Part shown: positions 44,057 through 53,583 of the stretch, one piece after another
Numbering within the stretch: position 1 is the first letter of the stretch
Layout: the number at the start of each line of letters is the position of its first letter
Assembly: GCA_965200115.1 (NCBI GenBank)
Contig: OZ241336.1
Span: forward strand, 4,030,001 to 4,094,000
Direction of reading: 5' to 3'
Origin: JAPOUP01 sp026708635
GTDB lineage: Bacteria > Pseudomonadota > Alphaproteobacteria > Rhodobacterales > Rhodobacteraceae
Length of the DNA stretch: 64,000 bases
Notes under the pieces: model-generated
What the model saw: only the letters and a program-made list of their open reading frames with translations
Database searches by the model: none
What the model was told of the DNA's origin: nothing
Made by a program: the position numbers and the translations under genes

Positions 44057-46255
44057 ATGCCAGACACCGGAAATAGCGCGAAGCAAGTCTTGGTCGGGCA
44101 GGTCGAGCGCGTCACCTTCCATAACGACGGGAACGGTTTCTGTGTCCTGCGCGTCAAGGCACGCGGCCATCGCGAACTGGTCACGGTGACCGGCCACTCT
44201 CCCAGTGTCTCGGCCGGTGAGTGGATCACCGCGACCGGCGACTGGGTCAATGACCGGAACCACGGCCTGCAGTTCAAAACGAAATTCCTCAGAACCTCGT
44301 CTCCTTCCACGGCGGAGGGTATCGAGAAATACCTTGGATCGGGGATGATACCCGGAATCGGACCCGTCTACGCGAAACGGCTGATAAAATACTTCGGTAC
44401 CGATGTCTTCGAGATTATCGAAGCCAGCCCCGAACGTCTTCGCGAGGTGAACGGGATCGGCCCCGTCCGCGCGGCGAGGATCACCGGTGGCTGGGCGGAC
44501 CAGAAGGTCATCAGGGAAATCATGGTTTTCCTGCATCAGCACGGGATTGGAACCTCAAGGGCCGTAAGGATTTTCAAGACCTACGGAGTGGACTCCGTGC
44601 AGGTAATGACCGAAAATCCCTACCGTCTCGCCCGGGATATTTCCGGCATGGGATTCCGGACCGCTGACCTGATCGCCGAAAAGTTGGGGATCGAGAGAAC
44701 GGCGTCGATCCGTGTGCGCGCGGGAATAACCTTCGCCCTTAACGAGGCCGTGGGGAATGGGCACTGCGGACTGCCGCGTGCCGAACTGATCACGCTTGCG
44801 GAAAAACTTCTGCGGGTTCCCGATGGCCTCATCGAGGACGCGATCCAAATGGAACTCGTGGACCGCACCGTAACATGCGACCGAATCCGAGACACCGAGT
44901 GCCTGTTCCTGACCAAACTGCATGCCGCGGAACGCGGAATCTCGGAACGGTTCGGACGGATCGCGGATGGTTCCCCGGCCTGGAGCGGGATCGACGCCGA
45001 GCGGGCGCTTCCATGGGTGGAAAAAAGCACCGGTCTGCGGCTGGCGGAGCGCCAGAAGGATGCCATCCGGCTCGCGCTGCGATCAAAAATTCTCGTCATT
45101 ACGGGTGGTCCGGGCGTCGGCAAGACAACCATAGTTAACTCGATCCTGCGTATCCTCAGCAAGCATTCCGTGGACATCCTGCTCACCGCCCCCACCGGCC
45201 GTGCGGCGAAGCGGATGATGGAGGCGACTGGCGGGGAAGCGAAGACGATCCATAGGCTTCTCGAGTTTGACCCCTTATCCTTCGGATTCAGGAGGAACGC
45301 CGAAAATCCGTTGACCTGCGACCTGCTCGTGATCGACGAATGCTCGATGGTGGACGTCCCCCTGATGAATTCGCTACTCAAGGCCATTCCGGACCGTGCG
45401 GCGCTACTCATTGTCGGGGATATCGACCAGCTTCCCTCCGTCGGTCCGGGACAGGTGCTCGCCGATATCATCGACTCGGGAACCGTTCCGGTGATTGCGC
45501 TGCGGGAGGTTTTCCGTCAGGCATCGCGTAGCAGGATCATAACCAGCGCCCATCGGATCAACCGGGGTCTCATGCCGAATCTCGGCACTCCCGTGGGCGA
45601 GACCGATTTCTATTTCGTACCCGCAGACGGTCCCGAACAGGCGATATCCCGGATCATCGAACTGGTCCGTAACCGCATACCCCGCCGTTTCCGGTTGGAT
45701 CCGGTCAGGGACATCCAGGTTCTATGCCCGATGAACCGCGGTGGCATAGGCACCCGTTCGCTCAACATCGAACTCCAGGCGTGCCTAAACCCCTCCTCGG
45801 ACGAAAAAATCGAGCGTTTTGGCTGGACGTTCGCCGCGGGTGACAAGGTGATGCAGACCCAGAACGATTACGACAGGGAGGTCTACAACGGCGATATCGG
45901 GCTGGTCGAGACGGTCGACGGTGACGAAGGCGAAATAACCGTCAGAATTGATGGCCGTTCGGTCACGTTGCCCTTCAATGAACTCGACAATCTGGTGCCC
46001 GCCTATGCGATCACGGTCCACAAGAGCCAGGGGTCGGAGTTTCCTGCCGTGATCATACCGTTAATGACCCAGCACTACATGATGCTGCAGAGAAACCTGT
46101 TTTACACCGCGGTAACCCGCGGGAGGAAACTTGTCGTGCTGGTCGGGCAGAAAAAGGCGGTGGCAATCGCGACGGGGAATGTTTCCGGGCACCGGCGCTG
46201 GTCCAAACTGAGGGAATGGCTTGCCGACCGCGGCAAGAACTCCTTACCCCCATGA
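44057..46255 (+). CDS. recD2: RecD2-type ATP-dependent helicase
   Basis: 732 residues from ATG 44057, the usual RecD2 size. The N-terminal OB/helix-hairpin-helix region has VLVGQVERVTFHNDGNGFCV, GMIPGIGPVYAKRLIKYFG and GIGPVRAARITGGW. Superfamily 1B motifs are Q LAERQKDAI, I GGPGVGKTT, II VIDECSMVD, III GDIDQLPSVGPG and VI AYAITVHKSQGSEFPAVIIP plus YTAVTRGRKLVVLVG. A 5'-3' DNA helicase without RecBC partners, probably in repair. The start lacks a strong Shine-Dalgarno; an upstream ATG at 43937 is possible. Confidence 0.94.
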   Translation: MPDTGNSAKQVLVGQVERVTFHNDGNGFCVLRVKARGHRELVTVTGHSPSVSAGEWITATGDWVNDRNHGLQFKTKFLRTSSPSTAEGIEKYLGSGMIPGIGPVYAKRLIKYFGTDVFEIIEASPERLREVNGIGPVRAARITGGWADQKVIREIMVFLHQHGIGTSRAVRIFKTYGVDSVQVMTENPYRLARDISGMGFRTADLIAEKLGIERTASIRVRAGITFALNEAVGNGHCGLPRAELITLAEKLLRVPDGLIEDAIQMELVDRTVTCDRIRDTECLFLTKLHAAERGISERFGRIADGSPAWSGIDAERALPWVEKSTGLRLAERQKDAIRLALRSKILVITGGPGVGKTTIVNSILRILSKHSVDILLTAPTGRAAKRMMEATGGEAKTIHRLLEFDPLSFGFRRNAENPLTCDLLVIDECSMVDVPLMNSLLKAIPDRAALLIVGDIDQLPSVGPGQVLADIIDSGTVPVIALREVFRQASRSRIITSAHRINRGLMPNLGTPVGETDFYFVPADGPEQAISRIIELVRNRIPRRFRLDPVRDIQVLCPMNRGGIGTRSLNIELQACLNPSSDEKIERFGWTFAAGDKVMQTQNDYDREVYNGDIGLVETVDGDEGEITVRIDGRSVTLPFNELDNLVPAYAITVHKSQGSEFPAVIIPLMTQHYMMLQRNLFYTAVTRGRKLVVLVGQKKAVAIATGNVSGHRRWSKLREWLADRGKNSLPP

Positions 46256-46297
46256 TCGTCCGGGCCATCCACCGTATCCTTCGCAGGAAACGTCATC

Positions 46298-47047
46298 TCA
46301 GTCATCGTTTGGCTCCGTATCGCCGCTGCCGGCCGTAACTGAACCTTTCCCGCGGAAACCAATCGCGACCACATAACGTTCCGAGCTGTCAGCCCGTGAC
46401 GCCGGCGGCTTCGCGTTCATCACCTTTCCGAAGCGTCGCCTGAGCATATTCTGCATATTGCCCTCCGCACCGCCCGCCAGCACCTTGGCGACGAAAACGC
46501 CTCCCTCATCCAGCACGTCAACGGCGAATTCCGCCGCCACCTCGCATAGCGCGATGATCCGGAGATGATCTGTCCGCCTGTGACCTGATGCCGCCGCGGC
46601 CATGTCCGAAAGCACTACATCCGCCGCACCGCCTAGCCGCTCCATTACCAGTCGGTCCGCTCCCTCGGACAGGAAATCGACTTGCTGGATCTCCACCCCG
46701 GGAATTGGGTCAACCGCCAGGAGATCAACGCCGATGACCCGGCCGACCGCCCTGCCCGACCGCAGTCCCAAAGCGTTGACGCGCCTGGACGCCACCTGAC
46801 TCCAACCACCCGGAGCGCATCCAAGATCGACAACCCGGGCTCCGGGAGCCAGAAACCCATACCGATCGTCCAGTTCCATGAGCTTGAACGCCGCGCGGCC
46901 GCGATAGCCCTCGGCTTTGGCGCGTCTGACGTAAGGATCGTTTAGCTGACGTTCCAGCCATCGCGTCGAACCCGACCGCCGTCCCTTCGCGGTCCTGACC
47001 TTGACCCGGAGTTCCCGCTGGCCGCGGCCGCTTGTTTTCCTGACCAT
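46298..47047 (-). CDS. rlmE: 23S rRNA (uridine-2'-O-)methyltransferase
   Basis: 249 residues, FtsJ/RrmJ family. It methylates U2552 of 23S rRNA late in 50S assembly. SAM motif I is VVDLGCAPGGWSQV. The catalytic K-D-K-E tetrad is in AAFKLME, LSDMAA, VAKVLAGG and SSERYVVA. A basic N-terminal extension and a short acidic C-terminal tail flank the core. Paired with ppx/gppA on the same strand, a common alphaproteobacterial arrangement. Confidence 0.95.
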   Translation of the reverse strand: MVRKTSGRGQRELRVKVRTAKGRRSGSTRWLERQLNDPYVRRAKAEGYRGRAAFKLMELDDRYGFLAPGARVVDLGCAPGGWSQVASRRVNALGLRSGRAVGRVIGVDLLAVDPIPGVEIQQVDFLSEGADRLVMERLGGAADVVLSDMAAAASGHRRTDHLRIIALCEVAAEFAVDVLDEGGVFVAKVLAGGAEGNMQNMLRRRFGKVMNAKPPASRADSSERYVVAIGFRGKGSVTAGSGDTEPNDD

Positions 47048-47137
47048 ATTCCCTTCCGGATCAGCCTACCGCGCATCGGCGGCACATACCTGCGCGGAGA
47101 CGTGCCCGCGGGAGAAATGTCCCGCCGACAAAGGATT

Positions 47138-48250
47138 TCAGTAAGGTCCGTCCTCCAGAACACCGTCCGCATACATCTGCGCATATAGCAGTCCTTCCCG
47201 CAGACCGCGGTCAGCCACCGAAAGCAAGTCGGTTGGCCATGTCCTCAGAAGCGCATGGAGGATCGCGACCCCCGACATGATAAGAACGTGACGGTCCCGG
47301 CCAATCCTGGGATCCCGCCGACGGCCTTCGGGACCCAGCCTGAGATAGGCGCGTATCACCCGGCCAATCTGGTCCGACGTCATTCGCAGTCCGTCGATCC
47401 TGTTTCGGTCATACCGCCTAAGGCCGAGATGGCTCGCCGCGACCGTGGTTACGGTCCCGGAGGTTCCGATGATCTGAAACCCGCCTCTTTCGTGGAACTC
47501 GTCATACGGCATGAAATCGGTCAGCTTCTCCTCGAAATGGCAACTCATCAGCGCGAATTTGCCGGCATCGTCCTCTACATCGCCGAATTTGTCGCAAAGG
47601 GTCGCCACACCGAGCTGAACTGACTTCCAGTCGACGACCTTGGCATGGGGGAAAGGACTGTTAACTGGCTTGAAACCGCTATGAAGCCGCATAATGGCCC
47701 GTGGACGGTCGGCATGGGGCACGCTGGTCAGATCGATCCACACAAGCTCCGTTGACCCACCGCCGATGTCGATGACCAGAAGCCGCCTGGTTCTGGTGCT
47801 GACTAGCGGCGCGCAGGAGACCACGGCAAGCCGGGCTTCCTCCTGGGGATCGATGATTTCAAGCTGAAGACCCGTCTCACGCCGGACGAGTTCCAGGAAC
47901 TCTCCGCCGTTGGTGGCCTGGCGGCAAGCCTCGGTCGCGACAAGCCGCATGCGCCGGACTCCGTGCCGGTCCAGCTTCATTCGGCAGATCCGCAACGCGT
48001 TAAGCGCCCGCTCCATCGACCCGCGACTCAAATTCCGCCTGCTTTCCAGCCGGTACCCCAACTGTACCGGTTTCGAGAAACTGTCAATCACGTGAAACTG
48101 GTTGCCCTTGGGCTGCGCGATCAGCATGCGGCAACTGTTGGTGCCCAGATCCAGTGCGGCATAGGGCTCCACCGGATCGGGAGGCTCCGGCGCGAGACGC
48201 TCGACCGGCATTGGAAATTTAATTGGAATCAGATTGGCCACGACCCCCAA
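47138..48250 (-). CDS. Exopolyphosphatase / guanosine pentaphosphatase family protein
   Basis: 370 residues of the Ppx/GppA family (ASKHA fold), which hydrolyse polyphosphate or pppGpp. Motifs are AALDLGTNSCRMLIAQ (phosphate 1), EACRQATNGGEFLELVRRET, LLVIDIGGGSTELVWID (phosphate 2) and FQIIGTSGTVTTVAA. Shorter than the 500-residue E. coli Ppx, matching the short alphaproteobacterial form. An internal ATG at 48211 is an alternative start. Polyphosphate versus pppGpp cannot be decided from sequence. Confidence 0.93.
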   Translation of the reverse strand: MGVVANLIPIKFPMPVERLAPEPPDPVEPYAALDLGTNSCRMLIAQPKGNQFHVIDSFSKPVQLGYRLESRRNLSRGSMERALNALRICRMKLDRHGVRRMRLVATEACRQATNGGEFLELVRRETGLQLEIIDPQEEARLAVVSCAPLVSTRTRRLLVIDIGGGSTELVWIDLTSVPHADRPRAIMRLHSGFKPVNSPFPHAKVVDWKSVQLGVATLCDKFGDVEDDAGKFALMSCHFEEKLTDFMPYDEFHERGGFQIIGTSGTVTTVAASHLGLRRYDRNRIDGLRMTSDQIGRVIRAYLRLGPEGRRRDPRIGRDRHVLIMSGVAILHALLRTWPTDLLSVADRGLREGLLYAQMYADGVLEDGPY

Positions 48251-48678
48251 CGCCCCGAATTCCGGTTATTGGCAGGATAGTCAATCGGCTGGGAGTCGCG
48301 CAAGTGAATCTTTGTTCGACCGCCGGCTACCGGGAATACCGATCGGCCGCGATCCACACCCGCGCCACCCATGGACGGCCGTCGTTCACGTCGCCCAACC
48401 TCCGGTTTTCGCTTCATTCCCGCGATCGAATTCCCATGGCGGGACAAACCCCGCCCGCTGACGCCGGACCCGTCCCGTCCAAGGACTTCAAAAGGACGTG
48501 TCCAGCAATCGTCTTCCGGAATCCGCGCCCGCGATTCGCTGGATTCGGCCTTAACGCCGATATATGGCGGGTGGCCGTCGGCAGGCCGTCGCATCATGGC
48601 CTGAAGGTGTCGAAAAAAGGCGCTGACAGTCGTATTCCGAAGCGTACAAGCGCACAGGTTCTAGGAAAGGCGCTGGCG
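48251..48678. other. Non-coding gap
   Basis: 428 bases between divergent genes. It should hold promoters for ppx/gppA and the C1 module; none could be assigned confidently. Confidence 0.4.
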
Positions 48679-48975
48679 ATGCCCGATGTCACTGTCGTTT
48701 TCTGGCGCGACATACCGGCCCAGGTGATTGTCGGCAAGGGTCGGCATGGTGCGAAGGCCGCGTTGCCCGAACGCTTCGAGCAGGCAATTGACCGAGCCGC
48801 GATGAAGGCCGGAGTTACGGGCACCGACGACTACCTCAACGCCTTCCGTAAAGCGTCCGCCTACCCGGTCGAGGGCAATCAGGACGAAGTGGCCATCACC
48901 GAAGCCAGCCGGATCGATACGGAATATGGACCCAAGAGACTGAAGGCGCTCGTCGAAAAGGACGGATGGGCGTGA
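48679..48975 (+). CDS. Small Virulence_fact-family (PF13769-type) protein
   Basis: 98 residues from ATG 48679, preceded by AGGAAAGG. Family features are VTVVFWRDIPAQVIVGKGRH near the N-terminus and a C-terminal ITEASRIDTEYGPKRLKALV. The family name is historical; in alphaproteobacteria it is typically found with methylenetetrahydrofolate reductase and methyltetrahydrofolate:corrinoid methyltransferase genes, as here, which points to a role in that C1 pathway. Its end overlaps the next gene by ten bases. Confidence 0.85.
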   Translation: MPDVTVVFWRDIPAQVIVGKGRHGAKAALPERFEQAIDRAAMKAGVTGTDDYLNAFRKASAYPVEGNQDEVAITEASRIDTEYGPKRLKALVEKDGWA

Positions 48976-49928
48976 AACTCCCGGCCGCACCGGAGACCGC
49001 GACGGCGCTTCAGAATTGTCCGGGGGCTCTCGACGGCTCCGGAGCGCGGGAGGCCGGGACCGGGTCGCTCCTGCGGAACTACTCCATCGAGGTCATGCCC
49101 CGCACCGCGGCAAGGATCAAGGACTTCCGTGCCCTCCTGCCGGACGGTACCCGCGTATACATCGCCCATCTGGAGGGGACACCGATTGAGGACATGGTTG
49201 AGACCGCCGGTCGAATCGCGCGCGACGGCTTCGCCGTAATGCCACACTTTCCGGCGCGAATCATTCCGGATACTCGCACCCTGAAGGACTGGATAACCCG
49301 CTATCGGGGCGAAGCCGGGATAAATCAGGCGTTGCTGCTCGCGGGTGGCGCGGCGGAACCGTCGGGCGCGTTTCACTCATCCATGCAGCTCATCGAAACG
49401 GGCCTATTCGACGCAAACGGCTTCAAGCGCCTTCACGTCGCGGGTCATCCCGAGGGAAACAGGGACATAGATCGTGACGGAACCGAAAGGAACGCCATGG
49501 ATGCCCTTCGCTGGAAACAGGCGTTCTCGGAGCGCACCGACGCGAGAATGGCGATCGTGACCCAGTTCGCGTTCGAAGCGGCACCAATCATCGCGTGGGT
49601 CAAGCGGCTGGCGCAGGAGGGCATCGACCTCCCGGTGCATGTCGGCGTCGCGGGACCCGCGAGGTTACAGACACTCATCAAATTCGCCATTGCATGCGGC
49701 GTGGGAAATTCCCTAGGAGTCCTCCAAAGGCGAGCGAGGGACCTGACAAAGCTGGTGCGCCCGTTCGAACCGGCCGAACTGATCTCGGAGCTCGCCGCGT
49801 ATAAAGTCGCCGACGCCGACTTAGGAATCGAGCGGGTCCACTTCTTTCCGCTTGGTGGACTGGAGGCCTGCGCGAACTGGGCGGCCGCGCATGGCGGCGT
49901 CACCATCCGCCCCGCCAGCGCGGCATGA
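48966..49928 (+). CDS. Methylenetetrahydrofolate reductase-like protein
   Basis: 320 residues of the MTHFR/MetF TIM-barrel family. Visible parts are NYSIEVMPRTAARIKDFRAL, VYIAHLEGTPIEDMVETAGR, FAVMPHFPARIIPDTRTLKD and RMAIVTQFAFEAAPIIAWVK (flavin-site region). It would interconvert methylene- and methyl-tetrahydrofolate. It is divergent from canonical MetF used in methionine synthesis, and its place next to a corrinoid methyltransferase suggests the oxidative direction during methyl-group catabolism. The GTG at 48972 is an alternative start. Confidence 0.88.
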   Translation: MGVKLPAAPETATALQNCPGALDGSGAREAGTGSLLRNYSIEVMPRTAARIKDFRALLPDGTRVYIAHLEGTPIEDMVETAGRIARDGFAVMPHFPARIIPDTRTLKDWITRYRGEAGINQALLLAGGAAEPSGAFHSSMQLIETGLFDANGFKRLHVAGHPEGNRDIDRDGTERNAMDALRWKQAFSERTDARMAIVTQFAFEAAPIIAWVKRLAQEGIDLPVHVGVAGPARLQTLIKFAIACGVGNSLGVLQRRARDLTKLVRPFEPAELISELAAYKVADADLGIERVHFFPLGGLEACANWAAAHGGVTIRPASAA

Positions 49929-49944
49929 ACTGGAGAATTTCCGG

Positions 49945-50910
49945 ATGATCCGCACCGTTGTCGAATCCCGCTCCAAGTCCGTCACCATCGGGTTTGAGGA
50001 ACCGTTCTGCGTGATTGGTGAAAGGATCAATCCAACCGGGCGAAAGGTCCTCGCCGGGCAGCTTGAGGCGGGGGACTTCTCGACCGTGGAGAAAGATGCC
50101 GTCGAGCAGGTAGCCTGCGGAGCCATGATCCTCGACGTCAACGCAGGCGTCGTTTATAATTCGAACCCCGATCCAAACGAGACCGAACCACCGCTCATGA
50201 CAAAAATGATTGAGCTGGTCCAAGGGCTTGTCGACGTTCCTTTATGTATAGACAGTTCCGTTCCCGGTGCGCTTGAAGCCGGACTCGACGTCGCATACGG
50301 CCGTCCACTGCTGAATTCGGTAACGGGCGAGGAAGAACGGCTGGAGGCGATCCTGCCGCTCGTTAAAAAGCACAACGTACCGGTTGTCGCGATATCGAAT
50401 GATGACACCGGAATAAGTGAGGATCCTGACGTTCGGTTCCAGGTGGCGAGGAAAATCGTGGAACGCGCGGCGGATTTCGGCATCCCACGTCAGGATATCG
50501 TCGTTGACCCGCTGGTCATGCCGGTTGGCGCGATGGCGACGGCGGGGCGCCAGGTGTTCTCTCTGGTGCGGAAGCTGCGGGAGGAGTTGGGGGTCAACAC
50601 GACCTGCGGCGCCTCCAACATTTCGTTCGGCCTCCCGCACCGTCACGGCATCAACGCGGCCTTCCTGCCCATGGCCATCGCCGCGGGCATGACAAGCGCG
50701 ATCATGAACCCTGTCCGTCCTTTAGAGATGGAAGCGATCCACGCGGCCAACTTCCTGATGAATCACGATGCCAACGGGGGAAAATGGATAAGATTCGCCC
50801 GCGTCATGGACGCCGTGAATGACGGACAGACTTTTCCCGCGGCGTCGCAGGCGGCGTCCACCGGCGGAAGGGCGGGCCGAAGGCGACGGAAAACCGGTGG
50901 ACGTAGCTGA
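49945..50910 (+). CDS. Methyltetrahydrofolate:corrinoid methyltransferase
   Basis: 321 residues, pterin-binding TIM barrel as in MetH domain 2, AcsE and MtgA. Markers are FCVIGERINPTGRKVLAGQL, MILDVNAGVVYNSNPDPNET (Asp/Asn of the pterin site), PLCIDSSVPGALEAGLDVAY, PLLNSVTGEEERLEAI and TCGASNISFGLPHRHGINAA. It exchanges methyl groups between a corrinoid protein and tetrahydrofolate. The C-terminus has a basic tail (GRAGRRRRKTGGRS). No corrinoid protein or its activator follows; the next gene is on the other strand 37 bases on. Confidence 0.92.
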   Translation: MIRTVVESRSKSVTIGFEEPFCVIGERINPTGRKVLAGQLEAGDFSTVEKDAVEQVACGAMILDVNAGVVYNSNPDPNETEPPLMTKMIELVQGLVDVPLCIDSSVPGALEAGLDVAYGRPLLNSVTGEEERLEAILPLVKKHNVPVVAISNDDTGISEDPDVRFQVARKIVERAADFGIPRQDIVVDPLVMPVGAMATAGRQVFSLVRKLREELGVNTTCGASNISFGLPHRHGINAAFLPMAIAAGMTSAIMNPVRPLEMEAIHAANFLMNHDANGGKWIRFARVMDAVNDGQTFPAASQAASTGGRAGRRRRKTGGRS

Positions 50911-50947
50911 AGGTCCACGGAACCACCGTTACCGAAAACCGGTGCGA

Positions 50948-51406
50948 TCACGCGGCGGACTCTTTTCGCCACCTACCGCTCTCCTGACTCCAGTACTGCG
51001 CACCGCAACCCGCCTGGACCAGTGACCGCCACCTATTCCGTGCGATTTGGACCGCATTCGCATCGTTGCCGTCAAACAGGACGCAGACCCGTTCGAGCCG
51101 CCGCACCTCGTCCGGAGTGATCTCCGCTCCATCAATGCTCATCACACATGCCGCGCCGTTGGGCAGTTCCAGGTCCGTTGTCAGCAGTACCGGCTGGAGG
51201 GAGTCATGCGGACCCCCGGCCCGGCCATGCGGCAGGAACGAACCATCCGGGCCGAGCCATAACCTCTCGTCAAGCCAGTCCATACGCGCGGCGTCAACGC
51301 CACGTACGGCCACCCGCCACCCCGCTTTACGGGCACGGTCGAGAAGCGCTGGCAGGACTTCCTCGAGCGGCTGCCGTGTCAGGTGATAGAAGTAAGCCTC
51401 CCCCAT
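50948..51406 (-). CDS. holC: DNA polymerase III chi subunit
   Basis: 152 residues from ATG 51406, with GGAGG eleven bases upstream; the frame to 51658 has an unconserved extension. HolC features are AYFYHLTRQPLEEVLPALLD, MDWLDERLWLGPDGSFLPHG and VCVLFDGNDANAVQIARNRW. It links the clamp loader to SSB. Usually directly behind pepA; here 559 bases separate them. Confidence 0.92.
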   Translation of the reverse strand: MGEAYFYHLTRQPLEEVLPALLDRARKAGWRVAVRGVDAARMDWLDERLWLGPDGSFLPHGRAGGPHDSLQPVLLTTDLELPNGAACVMSIDGAEITPDEVRRLERVCVLFDGNDANAVQIARNRWRSLVQAGCGAQYWSQESGRWRKESAA

Positions 51407-51965
51407 ACGTGCCAGCCTCCAAACAAACATCACCGGCAACCCGGCCATATCCCCGCGAAGTTCCGGAATCCATACACCGACCAAATACGCGTAACCCGAT
51501 CCCTCCGGGCACGCTCCCGAAAAAGTCATGTTGCCGTCGCGAAATAACGCTCCATTTTTCCGGTCGCTTCGTTGTCGGTTTACCGGATTGCCCCTTGTTT
51601 CACCTTGGAGAGGTTCCCGTTCATCGAAAACACCTCCACGGATTCCTTCGATGTTCACCTATGCCCGAGTACGGCTTAGACGGAAAGGAAGAGCGTCATG
51701 GAGACCACGCAAGATACCGACCTCACGCATCGCCTGAAAGCGACCTCCGCGACCATACACGCAGGTACGCCGCTTCCGGGAGGGCCGTGCGACACACACC
51801 CGGTACTTCCGCCAGTCCGCTGAGCGAGGGAGAAACGCACGAACCGATGTGACGATCCGGATCAACGGCGTCAACCATCCATTGAATTCCGGGTTCCGTC
51901 ATGGGCGGAGTGCCCCGGAGTTTCAACCCGCGGCTTTCCGCCCGTAGTCCGCGCAGATCCGGCTT
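51407..51965. other. Non-coding gap between pepA and holC
   Basis: 559 bases with no recognisable gene, in a place where related genomes normally have none or a few bases. It could be an inserted and decayed segment. Confidence 0.4.
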
Positions 51966-53435
51966 TCAGTCCTCAAACCGATCCGAGATCAGACGGTTCA
52001 GCGCCAGAACGCCCCAACCGGACGCACCCTTCGGCGCCAGTGCCGTTTCGGACTTGGTGCTGGCGACGCCGGCGATGTCAAGATGTATCCACGGCAATCC
52101 GTCCTTAACGAAACGCTGCAGGAACTGCGCCGCCGTTACCGCTCCCGCGGGCCGGCCTCCAACGTTTTTCATGTCGGCGACATCGGATTTCAGCATCCTG
52201 TCATAGGCCGCGCCAAGCGGCATACGCCAGGCTCCCTCACCCTCGGCCTCGGCGGCGCGCAGAAACGCCCGGCAGAAGCCATCGTCATTGGAAAACACGC
52301 CGGCGTTCTCATGGCCGAGTCCGACGATTATGGCTCCCGTCAGCGTGGCGAGATCGACCATCGCCGAGGGCCTGAAACGCTCCTGCGCGTACCACATGAC
52401 ATCACACAGCACGAGCCTGCCCTCGGCATCCGTGTTGATGACCTCGACGGTCTCGCCCTTCATCGACCTGACCACGTCACCGGGCCTTTGGGCACGGCCG
52501 TCGGGCATGTTCTCGACCAAACCGACGAGACCGACGACGTTCGCCTTCGCGTTCCTGAGAGCCAGGGCTTTCATGACCCCGGCAACCACCCCGGCGCCAC
52601 CCATGTCCATCGTCATGTCCTCCATGCCGGAGGCGGGCTTCATGCTGATGCCGCCGGTATCGAATACGACACCTTTTCCGATCAATGCCAGAGGCTCCTT
52701 TCGGCCGCCTCCCTTCCAATGCATAACGACGACTTTGGAGGGGCTTGCGCTACCCTGACCTACAGCCAGAAGGGTCCGAAAGCCTTTCCTTACAAGCTCC
52801 GCCTCATCCAGCACCTCAACCTCGATGCCTAGCTCTCCCAACCCTTTCAGGCGTTTCGCGAACTCAACCGTGGTCAGCACATTGGACGGAGCGTTAACCA
52901 GATCCCGGGTCAGGAACACCCCTTCCGCGAGCGGACGTACGCCCGCGGCCTTACCAAGGGTTGCCTCCAGCCTGCTGGCCATGACCGTGATCTTTCCGCC
53001 CCTTGAGTCGGGATCCCCTGACTTATGGTCAGTGAATGCATAGTCCCCCAGCACCAGGCCAAGCAGCGCATCGCCCGCCGCCGCCGGTCCGCCCGCCATG
53101 AACAGCATGTTCCGCGCGCCGCGCGCCTTGCCGAGCGCGGCGCCTGACCGCCGGACATCGATGGGTTTTGCCCGTTTCCGCAGCCTGGCCACATGAACGG
53201 CTTCCGCCGCCATCCCGGCGGGCCACGTCAGCGCGGAGGTTTTTCCGGCTTCGAGTTTGCCGAACGATTCGCTACTCACAAGCCTTGACAGAGCGCCACC
53301 CGTAAGGCTGTCCACCCGCCGTCCCGCAGAATCCAGCCTGCCGTCCTCAGGAACAAGTAACGCGACGCATCCCGGTACCCCGGCGATACGGTCCAGATCG
53401 GTCTCAACGATGCTGAATTCGGTCGGAACGGTCAT
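51966..53435 (-). CDS. pepA: Leucyl aminopeptidase (cytosol aminopeptidase, M17)
   Basis: 489 residues from ATG 53435, preceded by GGGAAG. Family markers are LALIGKGVVFDTGGISMKPA (metal-binding Lys and Asp), MTMDMGGAGVVAGVMKALA, the M17 signature VINTDAEGRLVLCDVMWYAQ and DLATLTGAIIVGLG. It removes N-terminal residues from peptides and in some bacteria binds DNA. Divergent from lptF with 148 bases between. Confidence 0.96.
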   Translation of the reverse strand: MTVPTEFSIVETDLDRIAGVPGCVALLVPEDGRLDSAGRRVDSLTGGALSRLVSSESFGKLEAGKTSALTWPAGMAAEAVHVARLRKRAKPIDVRRSGAALGKARGARNMLFMAGGPAAAGDALLGLVLGDYAFTDHKSGDPDSRGGKITVMASRLEATLGKAAGVRPLAEGVFLTRDLVNAPSNVLTTVEFAKRLKGLGELGIEVEVLDEAELVRKGFRTLLAVGQGSASPSKVVVMHWKGGGRKEPLALIGKGVVFDTGGISMKPASGMEDMTMDMGGAGVVAGVMKALALRNAKANVVGLVGLVENMPDGRAQRPGDVVRSMKGETVEVINTDAEGRLVLCDVMWYAQERFRPSAMVDLATLTGAIIVGLGHENAGVFSNDDGFCRAFLRAAEAEGEGAWRMPLGAAYDRMLKSDVADMKNVGGRPAGAVTAAQFLQRFVKDGLPWIHLDIAGVASTKSETALAPKGASGWGVLALNRLISDRFED

Positions 53436-53583
53436 TGCCCGCTTCCCATATTCTCCGATGCCAGGCGTCTGCTTACGCCGACTCCGATCGATTGGCCAGC
53501 CACTTCCCCGGCGCGGGCCCACTTGCGGCAAGGACGGATTCGGTTACAATCAAGTTAGAAACAACCTCGGGCGTTGTCGGTCT

